A stretch of 28,577 bases of DNA from an uncultured Clostridia bacterium (GCA_934168355.1 CAKPNI010000018.1:1-28577), one strand, 5' to 3'. Positions 1 through 7,746 are shown, numbered from the stretch's first letter. Notes: generated by a model not told the origin, from the sequence alone. Numbers and translations are program-made.

Positions 1-516
1 CCAATTAAAGCAAAACCTATATTATCAATATATAATTTATCTTTTTCATTACTTGTTTGCCCTCCAAATTACTATTTATATTTATTTTTTTATTAGTAAA
101 CTTTAGTATTATAGATTTTAGTTTACTTTTTCTTTCAAAATCATTTACAAATCCTACAAATGCAATTATGTAAAGTGGCATTGCAATAACTTCTGGTGCA
201 ACAGTCCAAAGGTTAAAATACAAATATGACTTTCCTCCTATCTCTTTTCCAAATAACATTGCAACAAATATACTTAATGTTGCAATTATATATATTGTAT
301 TAGAATATTTTTTCAACTTTTTATAATCTGTAAAATAAATTATACCACTTGGTATTATCCTTATACTTAAAAATATCACATATCGTATTATCCTTTTTCT
401 ATATATTCTTCTTTAATTTCTTGTATATGATTTTCTAACTCATCTACAATTTCTTTTCTAATAGGTTCGTATTTTATTTCTTGACATACATTATTTAAAA
501 ATCCTTTAATATCCAA
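1..516 (-). pseudogene. Decayed FtsW/RodA-like membrane protein with permease-prefix N-terminus
   Basis: Three reading-frame pieces on the minus strand look like one broken gene. A TTG start at 516 behind GGGAGGTG opens a piece starting LDIKGFLNNVCQEIKYEPIR and ending at EEYIEKG-stop. This is like the soluble permease-prefix domain found next to PadR genes in Clostridia. The next piece (379 to 17) is in another frame and holds hydrophobic segments with DYKKLKKYS and a stretch near PEVIAMPLYIIAFVGF, which resembles FtsW/RodA/SpoVE membrane cores. A third frame resumes near 55 (KLYIDNIGFALI) and runs off the window edge. The prefix jumps directly into a late membrane segment, so most of the core is missing. 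The padR gene is immediately upstream and overlaps, as in the intact arrangement. I am confident it is broken and less sure of the exact family. Confidence 0.6.
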
Positions 517-845
517 ATAAAACACCTCCCACTACTTGATTTACTCCGTGCCTCAAACTTTTTCCATTCTTCTTTCTTTTCTTTTAAGTGTTTCTTTCCT
601 TCCTTAGTAATTGTGTAATATTTTCTTTTCTTTGAACCAGTATTGTCCCAATATGAAGATATGAAATTTTTTTCTTCTAAACTATGCAATATTGGATATA
701 ATGTCCCCTCTTGGAACTCAAAAACATTTTGTGATTTTTCACTTAATTTTTTAATCATTTGATATCCATACATATTTTCGTTTTCTATTAAACTTAATAT
801 AAGCATACTTGTACTTCCCTTTAATAATTCTCTACTAATTTTCAA
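495..845 (-). CDS. PadR-family transcriptional regulator, C-terminus frameshifted
   Basis: Small winged-helix repressor of the PadR family, usually controlling the adjacent membrane-protein gene and itself. It starts at TTG (845) behind AGGAGGAGAAAAA. Residues 1-100 show the family pattern: LKGSTSMLILSLI, then the recognition-helix region EGTLYPILHSLE, then the wing KRKYYTITKEGKKHL. The last residues (SKSSSGRCFIWILKDF) are atypical. Dropping one base of the CACGGA string at 545-550 restores a normal ending, VNQVVGGVLFGY-stop, at 506-508, overlapping the TTG of the next gene. The DNA-binding domain is untouched, so the protein may still work. The shift is either a real indel or a sequencing error. 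Confidence 0.85.
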   Translation of the reverse strand: MKISRELLKGSTSMLILSLIENENMYGYQMIKKLSEKSQNVFEFQEGTLYPILHSLEEKNFISSYWDNTGSKKRKYYTITKEGKKHLKEKKEEWKKFEARSKSSSGRCFIWILKDF

Positions 846-888
846 TTTTTCTCCTCCTTTTACCTAGCTTTGCTATGTATTTTTATGC

Positions 889-917
889 ATTGTATTACAA
901 GGTATAAAAATTGTCAA
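889..917 (-). promoter_or_regulatory. Promoter of padR with possible PadR operator
   Basis: TTGACA (917-912), 17-nt spacer, TACAAT (894-889) on the minus strand. Just downstream, ATGCATAAAAATACAT (rc of 875-890) is an imperfect ATG-N10-CAT dyad of the kind PadR proteins bind, so autoregulation is plausible (inference). Confidence 0.75.
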
Positions 918-978
918 GCTTTTTTATTTTTATAAAAAATAAGTCTTTTGAATTTACACTTATTTTGAAAAATCTCGC

Positions 979-1004
979 AAAAAAGAGGAGAAATACTCTC
1001 CTCT
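979..1004 (-). terminator. Rho-independent terminator after the 1012-1668 gene
   Basis: Perfect 8-bp stem AGAGGAGA/TCTCCTCT (984-991 and 997-1004) with a 5-nt loop. On the minus strand it is followed by a run of T, starting 8 nt past the stop codon at 1012. Confidence 0.85.
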
Positions 1005-1011
1005 CATTTTT

Positions 1012-1668
1012 TTATTTTTCCTTTACTTTATATTGACTTATATCAGGTTCAGCAAATATAGAATCATCTACATTATCAAACTCATATTCTCTTTCCACAA
1101 CATCACCTGTTGCAGTTGATTTTAAAAACAATCCTGTTTCTTTATCAATTATAATTTCGCTATCCTCGCTGGTTAGTGATGTTGAAGACAAAAATCCTTT
1201 TATTGCATAACATTTTTTACCATTATATTGAGTTGATTTTACTCTAGCAATTGCACTGCTTATAAAAGTTTGCCATTTGGTATCATTTTCTAAAAAATTG
1301 TATAAATTAATTTGCATTAATGATGTTTCTGAGTTAATATCACAGCTTTTTCCATCAGCATTTTCATAAAAAATATCTATTCGTTCACCATTATCATACA
1401 TTGCCATTTTTAGGTTTTCTCCATTTATGTCTCTTTCCATAAAAACAACCTGCTTATTATCTTTTTTGTAATATTCCATTTCCACTTTAGTACCTTTTTT
1501 TGTTGTTGATGTAGATTTTATATGATAATTTGTGCTATCTGAATATTTGGCTATTTTGTCTTGTAAATCTGTAATTATTATATAATTTCTAATTGTATGA
1601 ATTAGAAATATTGCTATAATTGCTAATAGTATTGCTCCTATAATTTTAAATATTTTTTTCTTTTTCAT
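1012..1668 (-). CDS. Membrane-anchored extracytoplasmic protein of unknown function
   Basis: 218 residues. Starts MKKKKIFKIIGAILLAIIAI: a basic tip followed by one hydrophobic segment (about residues 7-27), giving a signal anchor with no lipobox cysteine. The rest is soluble and beta-rich, with EMEYYKKDNK, MYDNGERIDIFY, IIIDKETGLFLKSTAT and the ending YEFDNVDDSIFAEPDISQY. Paired strands and the 'conversion of a stored setting' ending resemble LolA-like or outer-membrane-lipoprotein-sorting-like beta folds common in Firmicute surface proteins, but I cannot assign a family securely. It has its own promoter and terminator and so is a single-gene unit. Start supported by AAAGGAGGGATTTTT before ATG. 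Confidence 0.8.
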   Translation of the reverse strand: MKKKKIFKIIGAILLAIIAIFLIHTIRNYIIITDLQDKIAKYSDSTNYHIKSTSTTKKGTKVEMEYYKKDNKQVVFMERDINGENLKMAMYDNGERIDIFYENADGKSCDINSETSLMQINLYNFLENDTKWQTFISSAIARVKSTQYNGKKCYAIKGFLSSTSLTSEDSEIIIDKETGLFLKSTATGDVVEREYEFDNVDDSIFAEPDISQYKVKEK

Positions 1669-1692
1669 AAAAATCCCTCCTTTATTTTTCTC

Positions 1693-1721
1693 TTTATATC
1701 ACAAATATTTATAATTATCAA
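1693..1721 (-). promoter_or_regulatory. Promoter of the 1012-1668 gene
   Basis: TTGATA (1721-1716), 17-nt spacer, TATAAA (1698-1693), about 25 nt before the ATG at 1668. Confidence 0.7.
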
Positions 1722-1742
1722 CTAATATATTCTCATTTTTTC

Positions 1743-1777
1743 AAAAAAATTGTAACCATTATATATTGGCTACAATT
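1743..1777 (-). terminator. Terminator after the VOC gene
   Basis: Minus strand AATTGTAGCCA, 8-nt loop, TGGTTACAATT (one G-U pair), then seven T (1749-1743). It lies 13 nt past the stop codon at 1790. Confidence 0.85.
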
Positions 1778-1789
1778 CGTAATTTATAT

Positions 1790-2188
1790 TTAATTATTAA
1801 ATCTTAATAAATACCCATCTGGGTCTTGTACTAAAAATTCTTTGTCCCTAAAAACTTTATCATTTACCTTATACTCACTTATTTTTAAATCTACAAAAAA
1901 TTTAATATTTTTATTTTTTAGAGAATAATAAAGTTCCTCAACATCTTTTACAGACATACTTATATTTATTCCATTTCCATAAGGATATTTTAATTCTCCA
2001 ACATTCCAATTTCCATTTATTTCCTCTATCATAATTTGGTTTTCCTCTAATTGTAGAAAACAAAATTTATCCTCTAGTCTTTCATAAATAATTTTAAAAC
2101 CTAAATTTTCATAATACTTTTTGCTATTATCTATATTCGAAACACTTAGTTCCGGAATCAAGCTATTAAACTTAATTTCTTCATCCAT
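1790..2188 (-). CDS. VOC-fold protein (glyoxalase/bleomycin-resistance/dioxygenase superfamily)
   Basis: 132 residues, the usual size for a one-unit VOC protein. It begins with the typical first strand and helix, LIPELSVSNIDNSKKYYENLGF, here split as LIPELSVSNID and SKKYYENLGFKI. It ends with the typical QDPDGYLLRF strand. The middle INISMSVKDVEELYYSLKN is the second beta-alpha unit. Substrate cannot be read from sequence: bleomycin-binding-like and metal-dependent lyase-like members share these features. Start ATG at 2188 is preceded by TAAGGTGAG. It lies 20 nt downstream of the cupin relic and probably shares that relic's promoter. Confidence 0.88.
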   Translation of the reverse strand: MDEEIKFNSLIPELSVSNIDNSKKYYENLGFKIIYERLEDKFCFLQLEENQIMIEEINGNWNVGELKYPYGNGINISMSVKDVEELYYSLKNKNIKFFVDLKISEYKVNDKVFRDKEFLVQDPDGYLLRFNN

Positions 2189-2208
2189 ATAATTCTCACC
2201 TTATAAAC

Positions 2209-2456
2209 TTATTTTGGTAATTTGTCATATTCTTCGTCAGTTACTTTTTCACACCACTCATTTGAAGTATTTTCTCCAGGTACCTCAACTGCAATATGGC
2301 TAAACCAAGATTTAGATGTTGCTCCATGCCAGTGTTTTACATTTGCTGGAATTGTTACTACATCTCCTGACTTTAATCTTCTAGCTTCTGCTCGTTATAT
2401 GGAATATATCTTTCAATATTTGTTTTTAAATTATCTATATTATTAATTATAGTCAT
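2209..2456 (-). pseudogene. Cupin-domain protein relic (carboxymuconolactone-decarboxylase-associated type)
   Basis: An ATG at 2456 with AGGAGG opens a short frame, MTIINNIDNLKTNIERYIPY, ending at LED-stop. The other frame then carries a clear cupin C-terminus: RRLKSGDVVTIPANVKHWHG, then WFSHIAVEVPGENTSNEWCE and a normal end at 2209. The metal-binding HWHG part and the last beta strands are present. The first half of the barrel is gone and the two pieces are out of frame. It looks like an internal deletion that joined a 5' end to a cupin 3' end. Whether the 5' end belongs to the same ancestral gene is unclear. The promoter in front is intact, so the mRNA may still be made and feed the VOC gene. 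Confidence 0.75.
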
Positions 2457-2502
2457 ATTTTCCTCCTAAACCTAGTCATGTATTTTGCAAATTTTTGTTT
2501 GT

Positions 2503-2531
2503 ATTTTATAACATATTTTCTCCTAAGTCAA
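2503..2531 (-). promoter_or_regulatory. Promoter of the cupin relic / VOC unit
   Basis: TTGACT (2531-2526), 17-nt spacer, TAAAAT (2508-2503). The leader (ATACATGACTAGGT then AGGAGG) resembles the padR leader (ATACATAGCAAAGCTAGGT then AGGAGG), hinting at a shared operator. Confidence 0.7.
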
Positions 2532-2906
2532 TAGATTTATCTGAAAAAATATTTTTATTTTATCTACAAGTTACGGTTCACAGCTAAATCTGTTTGCCAC
2601 ACGCAATGGCTAAGTCATTTGTTTTCAGTTCTACGAATGTGAGAATGTAGTAATTTTAGAGTAACAACCGAAATGCAAACTAAAGGAATGATAAAAGCAC
2701 CAATCCAAAGAGTAGGATTAAACATAATTTCATCAGGAGGAACAACATTTAAAATACTAAAAAAATAAGTTCTTTAGATGATATTTTTAATTATTTGGAT
2801 GAAGTAATTGTTAGTGCTGTTTTGAATTATTTTACTTGTAGGCCTGAGTATTCGTTGGATGAGATTTGTGAGAATACTAAGGAGATTTTTATGGTGTTGT
2901 TCTTAA
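2532..2906 (+). other. Gene-poor stretch with plus-strand gene debris
   Basis: No intact gene. A less AT-rich patch (about 2571-2640) contains short inverted repeats such as TTGC/GCAA around CACAC. The plus strand then has two open pieces without usable starts. One, at 2661-2766, reads FRVTTEMQTKGMIKAPIQR and ends FKILKK-stop. The other, at 2768-2911, reads LDDIFNYLDEVIVSAVLNYF and ends EICENTKEIFMVLFLK-stop, vaguely like the last helices of a TetR-family regulator. Both look like 3' ends of lost genes. Identification is weak. Confidence 0.35.
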
Positions 2907-2944
2907 AATAAGAGAAGAACCTTTTTTAGATATCTTCTCTTATT
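2907..2944. terminator. Hairpin between convergent transcripts
   Basis: Perfect 12-bp stem AATAAGAGAAGA/TCTTCTCTTATT with a 14-nt loop. It lies 10 nt past the stop of the minus-strand 149-codon gene and overlaps the stop of the plus-strand relic. U-tracts are short on both sides (TTTT on the minus strand), so it is probably a bidirectional terminator but not a textbook one. Confidence 0.6.
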
Positions 2945-2954
2945 ATATTTATTC

Positions 2955-3404
2955 TTAATTCAAATGAAAAATTTTAAAAATCATCTTTTTTATTTTTATA
3001 AATATGCTATCATTCACTTTTACCAGTTCTTGCTCTTTTTTATCTAATTGACCCGAACCTTTTTGTTCACTTATTATACTTTTAGAAAATATGCCATTTG
3101 GATTGTATTTATCCTTTTTCATTTTCTCTAATAACACTTCATCGTTTTTCTCTTTTTCTAAAATAAATTTATATTGTTCATCATTCGCCCAATAATCTCT
3201 ATAAAATATTGCAAGTATTGCTTTGGTTTCTGGCAACAAATTTTGTTTATTTAAAGGTACATTGTCTTTCAACTTAAATTTATGATTTAAGTTACATTCT
3301 CTTTTTAATTTTTGTAAAACATCATATGGAATAGTATAAAAACCATTGTTTATATTTCTCAAAATTACCAATACTTCTGAATACGCATTATTAATATTTT
3401 CCAT
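2955..3404 (-). CDS. Small acidic/basic cytoplasmic protein of a Clostridia-wide hypothetical family
   Basis: 149 residues with no membrane segment. The N-terminal half has AYSEVLVILRNINNGFYTIP and LKRECNLNHKFKL. The middle has NKQNLLPETKAILAIFYRDY, followed by a charged helix and KDKYNPNGIF. This pattern (helical start, LLPETKAILAILYRDYW, KYNPDxIF) recurs in many short uncharacterised Clostridia proteins (recollection, not a search). The C-terminus here has an extra charged tail, IKKMIFKIFHLN. Its ATG (3404-3402) directly follows the TAA (3407-3405) of the upstream 510-codon gene, so the two are translationally coupled. Function unknown. Confidence 0.8.
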   Translation of the reverse strand: MENINNAYSEVLVILRNINNGFYTIPYDVLQKLKRECNLNHKFKLKDNVPLNKQNLLPETKAILAIFYRDYWANDEQYKFILEKEKNDEVLLEKMKKDKYNPNGIFSKSIISEQKGSGQLDKKEQELVKVNDSIFIKIKKMIFKIFHLN

Positions 3405-4937
3405 TTATTTCTCTTCTCCAATTCTTTTCTCTAATATTACTTCAGAATTTAACGTCTGCTCTACTCTTTTTTTCAAATCAATTGGAATCGACATTGTAAA
3501 TTCTTTTCCTATTTCATTTTTAGTAACTTCTGTCTGTCCCCACTGGATTTCTGGTTCATATCTGCATTTTGGTAATTGATCTGAATCTAAAGAAACAGAC
3601 ATAATTTCATCTAATTTAATTGTACTACTATCTTCTAGTTTTTTATTTTGAATAATATTATTCAAATAGTCAACTACTTTAAGTACTGCTGTCTCAGCTT
3701 TGTCTCTTGCCTCGCCTTTAAATCCTGTTCCATTAATTATTTCTTGATAATATAACATAAATAAATTTCTATATAAAACCGGCGATTTCTCGAATATTTT
3801 ATAATTTTCTTCAGACATATAGAATGCTAATTGCTCATTAAATCTTTCTTTTTCTTCTTGAGTATATGGAGATAAATTATTTTTTTCTCTATTTACAGAT
3901 TGATTTACTTTTCTAAGTTTTTTACCATAGTACATCTCCATCTGTTTAGCAACAATGTAATCTTTAATATTTATATCACAACCTGTTGTTTTAAAAAATA
4001 TACCATCTAATTCAAAATCACCTTTATCAATAACTGCTTCTGTATAAATTGGTGCAATCCATTTTCCCGCATTTAATATTTCTCCTGTATTATTAATACT
4101 TGCTTGCATAGCTTTTCTTTCAATTTCTTTTGGTGTTCCCAATTTTGAAAGTGGAACATAAAATCTCGTAAATCCGATACTTACATAATAACCATTATTA
4201 CCTACTTTTACATTGTTTACTGCCTTATCTGTTGATTCCCTTGTACCACAATCTGATGGACTAGCTGCTAAAATTGTCTTATTCTTAATTTTTAAAGTAA
4301 TTCCTACATTTGTATTTCCTGTTTCCATTTCTTTATCAGTAATTAGCGAACTAGAAATAAATTCTGTCTTATTTTCTACATCATTTTTGTCTTTCTTTTT
4401 ATTTTGATACATATCACTTCCAGGTAAATTAATAAATTTATCACTTGAATGGAACAAATAAGCAAATCTATCTCCCTGTGCAAATTCATCATTTACAGAA
4501 CTTAAATAATTTCTCCATATAGGTATTACTATATCTTCTTGAATTTTATCTTCAATTTCAAAGCATTCTAATAATTCTTCATAAAATTGGCTATAAAACT
4601 TCTTTGCCTTTTCCTCTCCATTTTCAGGATCCATAATTGTATATTCAAAAAATGGGACTAATACACCAAATTTGCCCCTACTTTTCTTCATACTTAATTT
4701 CAAACCAATTTGTTGTAACTCATTTTCTCTTTTAACTTCCTCTGGTGTTAAATCTTTGAACATATATTTTCTTAATTCAGTTACTATTCTATCTTCTGAA
4801 AAAATTTCTTCATATTTTTTATAAAATGAAAATATTTTGTTTCTATATTCTTGTAATGTTTTCACTTTAACAGAATCTAGCTCATAGTCTTTTAAAATTA
4901 TATCTATATCTTCAATCATTTTTTCTATAATAACCAT
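3405..4937 (-). CDS. Large soluble protein of unknown function
   Basis: 510 residues, not recognised. No signal peptide or membrane segment. The N-terminal third is rich in charged helices (LQEYRNKIFSFYKKYEEIFS). The middle has a beta-like region with NVGITLKIKNKTILAASPSD and GYYVSIGFTRFYVPLSKLG. Then come GKWIAPIYTEAVIDKGDFEL, a helical stretch (PVLYRNLFMLYYQEIING) and a C-terminal segment ending KRVEQTLNSEVILEKRIGEEK. The start is uncertain: ATG 4937 has only TGTCGG close in front. A better-placed ribosome site belongs to a short ORF (5004-4912) overlapping in another frame, so the real N-terminus may be longer with a frameshift. It is co-transcribed and coupled with the 149-codon gene downstream. 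Confidence 0.75.
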   Translation of the reverse strand: MVIIEKMIEDIDIILKDYELDSVKVKTLQEYRNKIFSFYKKYEEIFSEDRIVTELRKYMFKDLTPEEVKRENELQQIGLKLSMKKSRGKFGVLVPFFEYTIMDPENGEEKAKKFYSQFYEELLECFEIEDKIQEDIVIPIWRNYLSSVNDEFAQGDRFAYLFHSSDKFINLPGSDMYQNKKKDKNDVENKTEFISSSLITDKEMETGNTNVGITLKIKNKTILAASPSDCGTRESTDKAVNNVKVGNNGYYVSIGFTRFYVPLSKLGTPKEIERKAMQASINNTGEILNAGKWIAPIYTEAVIDKGDFELDGIFFKTTGCDINIKDYIVAKQMEMYYGKKLRKVNQSVNREKNNLSPYTQEEKERFNEQLAFYMSEENYKIFEKSPVLYRNLFMLYYQEIINGTGFKGEARDKAETAVLKVVDYLNNIIQNKKLEDSSTIKLDEIMSVSLDSDQLPKCRYEPEIQWGQTEVTKNEIGKEFTMSIPIDLKKRVEQTLNSEVILEKRIGEEK

Positions 4938-5004
4938 TCCGACAATTCATATTATCTTCATCTGGTTTTCCATTTTTATATAATTCAAATTCTCTACTAT
5001 TCAT
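4912..5004 (-). CDS. Short upstream ORF overlapping the 510-codon gene
   Basis: ATG at 5004 with AAAGG 12 nt upstream encodes a 30-residue product beginning MNSREFELYKNGKPDEDNMN. It ends at a TGA (4914-4912) inside the start of the next gene. It is either a coupling leader or the displaced N-terminus of that gene. A one-base indel between about 4915 and 4945 would fuse them. Confidence 0.35.
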   Translation of the reverse strand: MNSREFELYKNGKPDEDNMNCRNGYYRKND

Positions 5005-5091
5005 ATTATCTAACATCCTTTATAATTTTATTTTTACATTTAATACTATTCCTAAATATTTTCTTGTAGTGAGCTTTATATCTCCTTTATT

Positions 5092-5120
5092 ATCATAAAT
5101 TTTTTTATGTTTTCTGTCAA
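5092..5120 (-). promoter_or_regulatory. Promoter of the unknown two-gene operon
   Basis: TTGACA (5120-5115), 17-nt spacer, TATGAT (5097-5092), about 80 nt before the first possible start. The leader has no other clear structure. Confidence 0.85.
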
Positions 5121-5157
5121 GCAAATTTTAACAATAAATATATATTAATATTTTATT

Positions 5158-5182
5158 AGTTACTCTCTTTTTTTGAGTAACT
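5158..5182. repeat. Inverted repeat downstream of copA
   Basis: Perfect 8-bp stem AGTTACTC/GAGTAACT, 9-nt loop, 21 nt past the copA stop. It has no T-run on the 3' side in either direction, so it is a weak terminator candidate for the copper operon. Confidence 0.45.
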
Positions 5183-5202
5183 GAAAAAAATAATTCTACT
5201 TT

Positions 5203-7404
5203 TCATTTCCTCTTCAGCCTCAAAGCATTAAAAATAACCGTCAAACTACTAAACACCATAGCCAAACTTGCAATCATAGGATTTATAGAAATACCCAATG
5301 GCTTAAAAAATCCAATAGCAACAGGAATCATCAGACAATTATAGAAAAATGCCCAAAACAAATTCTGTTTAATATTTCTTACAGTTTTCTCGCTAATTCT
5401 AACAAGCCTTAAAACTGAAGCTAAATCATTTCTAGTTAGGATAACATCACTTGAATCCATTGCAATATCTGTACCACTTTTTACACTAACACTAATATCA
5501 GCATTTGTTAAAGCTGGGCTATCATTTATTCCATCTCCACACATCATAACTTTTTTTCCTTTTTCCTTAAGCTTTTTAATTGTATCTGACTTTTGATGTG
5601 GCAAAACATTTGAAATAACTTCTGTTATTCCAAGTTCTTTACCTATTTTTTCAGCTGTTTCCTTGTTATCACCTGTAAGCATAATTGTATTAATATTATG
5701 TCCTTTAATCTCTTTAATAACACTTTCAGCATTTTCTCTTACAATATCATTTACTCCAATTAATGCTAAAATCTCATTTTCATTTGCAACATAAATAATA
5801 CTATTTCCATTTATCGCTAAATTTTTTTCATCTTCTAAATGATTGTTTTGAATAGAAAATTTTTCTATTATTTTTCTATTTCCTAATATTATCTTCTTAT
5901 TGTCTATTGTTCCTACTATTCCAAATCCTGCAATATTTTCAAAATCTTTAACATCAGCTTTTGAAATTTTATGTTCTTCCATATAATCTACAAATGCCTT
6001 CCCAATTGGATGTGTCGACTTTTCTTCTATGCTTCCCGCTAAACTAATTAAATCATTTTCAGAAAAATTACTATAATTATATATTTTGGAAATTTTCAAT
6101 TTTCCATAAGTTAATGTACCTGTTTTATCAAATACTATTGTATCAATTTTAGATGCATTTTCTAAAATTTCGCTTTTCTTTACTAATATTCCATTTTCTG
6201 CGCAAACACCTTCACTTACTACTATTGCAAGTGGAGTTGCTAAGCCTAAACTACAAGGACAGGCAACTACTAAAACAGTAATAAATGTACTTAAAGCTGT
6301 TCCTATGTCATAACCCAAAATTAAATATACAAAAAATGTTACAATTGCAATTCCAATAACACTTGGCACAAAAATACCAGAAATTTTATCTGCAATTTTA
6401 GCTATTGGAGCCCTTGTATTACTTGCTTCTATAACCAATTTTACAATTTCAGATACAGTAGATTCTTTTCCAATTCTTTCTGCTTTGTATTTTATAAATC
6501 CATCAAAATTTAGACTACCTGCAATGACCTTTTCTCCCTTAACTTTTGCTACTGGCTTGCTTTCACCTGTTATAAAAGATTCATCTAAATGCGAACTTCC
6601 TTCTATAATTTCTCCATCAACTGCAATTTTATCTCCTGCTTTTGAAATTACAATATCACCTTTTTTTATTTCATCAAGAGTTACTTGTTTTTGAACTCCA
6701 TCTACTTCTATAATTGCCTTATTTGGTGTAATTTGAGTTAATTTTTGTATTGCTTCTTTTGTTTTATCTTTACTTATTCCGTCAATATATCTTCCAAGTT
6801 TTACAAAATAAATTATTATTGCAGAAGATTCAAAATATAAGTTCATTGTAAAATGAGAGTTTCCTCTAAGTATCATATACATTCCATATAAACTATATAT
6901 AAAACTACTTATAACACCTATTGATACAAGTGTGTCCATATTTGGTATTTTATGAATTAAGTTTTTATATCCATTTTTTAAAATATCAAATCCATATATT
7001 AAAAATGCAATTGTTAATATTAGTAGACTTACTGTGTAGTTTATAGGATTATGATGTGGGTCTAAAAAGCTTATAATCGGTAAATTTATCATGTGTCCCA
7101 TTGCAATATACATTAAAATAATTGCTAGAATTGTAAAAATAATAAATTTCTTTTTTTCTTTTTTATTATTTTTTTCTAAGTTAATTTCTTTAAATATTCC
7201 TAAGCTTTTAAATCCTGCTTGTTTTATATATTTTTCTATTATTTCTTGATTTAGAATTTTTTCGTCATAAGTTACTGTAGCATTTGCCATAACTAGGTTT
7301 ACATTTGCATCAAATATTCCATTTTGTTTATTTAAATATTTTTCTAATCCATTTGAGCAAGCACTACAAGTCATCCCATCAATTGATAAAATTAGATTTT
7401 TCAT
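5203..7404 (-). CDS. copA: Copper-exporting P1B-type ATPase CopA
   Basis: Integral membrane pump that exports Cu(I) using ATP. 733 residues, normal for a one-HMA CopA. Domains in order: N-terminal heavy-metal-associated domain with GMTCSAC (Cys13, Cys16); membrane helices from about 90; actuator loop with TGES (279-282); the ion-site Cys-Pro-Cys (382-384, in ACPCSLGLATPLAI); phosphorylation site DKTGTLT (Asp426); the STHPIGKA motif of the nucleotide domain; GDGINDSPAL hinge; and last helices with the YNCLMIP and MVFSSLTV motifs typical of Cu(I) rather than Zn/Cd pumps. It starts 5 nt after copZ with GAGGAATAAAAAT in front. It forms the copZ-copA operon behind a CsoR-like operator. Confidence 0.97.
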   Translation of the reverse strand: MKNLILSIDGMTCSACSNGLEKYLNKQNGIFDANVNLVMANATVTYDEKILNQEIIEKYIKQAGFKSLGIFKEINLEKNNKKEKKKFIIFTILAIILMYIAMGHMINLPIISFLDPHHNPINYTVSLLILTIAFLIYGFDILKNGYKNLIHKIPNMDTLVSIGVISSFIYSLYGMYMILRGNSHFTMNLYFESSAIIIYFVKLGRYIDGISKDKTKEAIQKLTQITPNKAIIEVDGVQKQVTLDEIKKGDIVISKAGDKIAVDGEIIEGSSHLDESFITGESKPVAKVKGEKVIAGSLNFDGFIKYKAERIGKESTVSEIVKLVIEASNTRAPIAKIADKISGIFVPSVIGIAIVTFFVYLILGYDIGTALSTFITVLVVACPCSLGLATPLAIVVSEGVCAENGILVKKSEILENASKIDTIVFDKTGTLTYGKLKISKIYNYSNFSENDLISLAGSIEEKSTHPIGKAFVDYMEEHKISKADVKDFENIAGFGIVGTIDNKKIILGNRKIIEKFSIQNNHLEDEKNLAINGNSIIYVANENEILALIGVNDIVRENAESVIKEIKGHNINTIMLTGDNKETAEKIGKELGITEVISNVLPHQKSDTIKKLKEKGKKVMMCGDGINDSPALTNADISVSVKSGTDIAMDSSDVILTRNDLASVLRLVRISEKTVRNIKQNLFWAFFYNCLMIPVAIGFFKPLGISINPMIASLAMVFSSLTVIFNALRLKRK

Positions 7405-7408
7405 ATTT

Positions 7409-7615
7409 TTATTCCTCTATTTCATATCCAATATCTATTATTTTTTCCTTTATTTTAGAAATATCTAAATCTCCTTTTGATGTTACTGTTACAATTCCTG
7501 TATTATGGTCTGCCTCTACTTTTTCTACTCCTTCTACTAAAGCTAATGCTGATTTTACTCTATTTTCACATCCTGTACACATCATTCCATTTATTTTTAA
7601 TTTTATTTCTTTCAT
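7409..7615 (-). CDS. copZ: Copper chaperone CopZ-like HMA-domain protein
   Basis: 68-residue single heavy-metal-associated domain that binds Cu(I) and passes it to CopA. GMMCTGC places the two metal-binding cysteines at 13 and 16. The beta-alpha-beta pattern follows: ENRVKSALALVEGVEKVEAD, then VTVTSKG, and the closing IGYEIEE. The start chosen is ATG 7615. A further in-frame ATG at 7624 overlaps the ribosome site (AAAGGATGATAAAA), so initiating there would leave no spacing. It is first in the operon apart from a 16-codon relic. It is the closest chaperone to copA, 4-5 nt apart, as expected for proteins made in concert. Confidence 0.93.
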   Translation of the reverse strand: MKEIKLKINGMMCTGCENRVKSALALVEGVEKVEADHNTGIVTVTSKGDLDISKIKEKIIDIGYEIEE

Positions 7616-7629
7616 TTTTATCATCCTTT

Positions 7630-7680
7630 CTATCTATTAAATTTTTTAAATAATCTTACTAACTCATCTATTACATCCAT
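7630..7680 (-). pseudogene. 16-codon ORF, possible CsoR C-terminal relic
   Basis: MDVIDELVRLFKKFNR-stop lies between the operator-promoter and copZ. Its helical end (IDELVRLFKKF) resembles the C-terminus of CsoR/DUF156 copper-sensing repressors, which often sit first in such operons. The resemblance is short. It could equally be a leader peptide. Confidence 0.3.
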
Positions 7681-7706
7681 ATTTTCTTTTTCCTATCTTC
7701 TTAGGT

Positions 7707-7746
7707 ATTATATACCCTATATCGTATTTTGTAAATAAGGGGGTAT
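7707..7746 (-). promoter_or_regulatory. Copper-operon promoter with CsoR-like operator
   Basis: TTTACA (7735-7730), 17-nt spacer, TATAAT (7712-7707). Two half-sites, ATACCCTAT at 7712-7720 and ATAAGGGGGTAT at 7735-7746, form an ATACCC/GGGTAT inverted repeat. They flank the -35 and touch the -10. The GGGGTAT character is that of CsoR-type operators (family knowledge). No csoR gene is in the window. Confidence 0.7.

Noticed and set aside
2571..2640. Integron attC-like or structured RNA element in the less AT-rich patch
   Set aside because: Only 4-5-bp inverted repeats could be found and no core sites. Insufficient for any call.
5158..5182. Strong terminator after copA
   Set aside because: The stem is good, but no T-run follows in either direction. 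Listed only as an inverted repeat.
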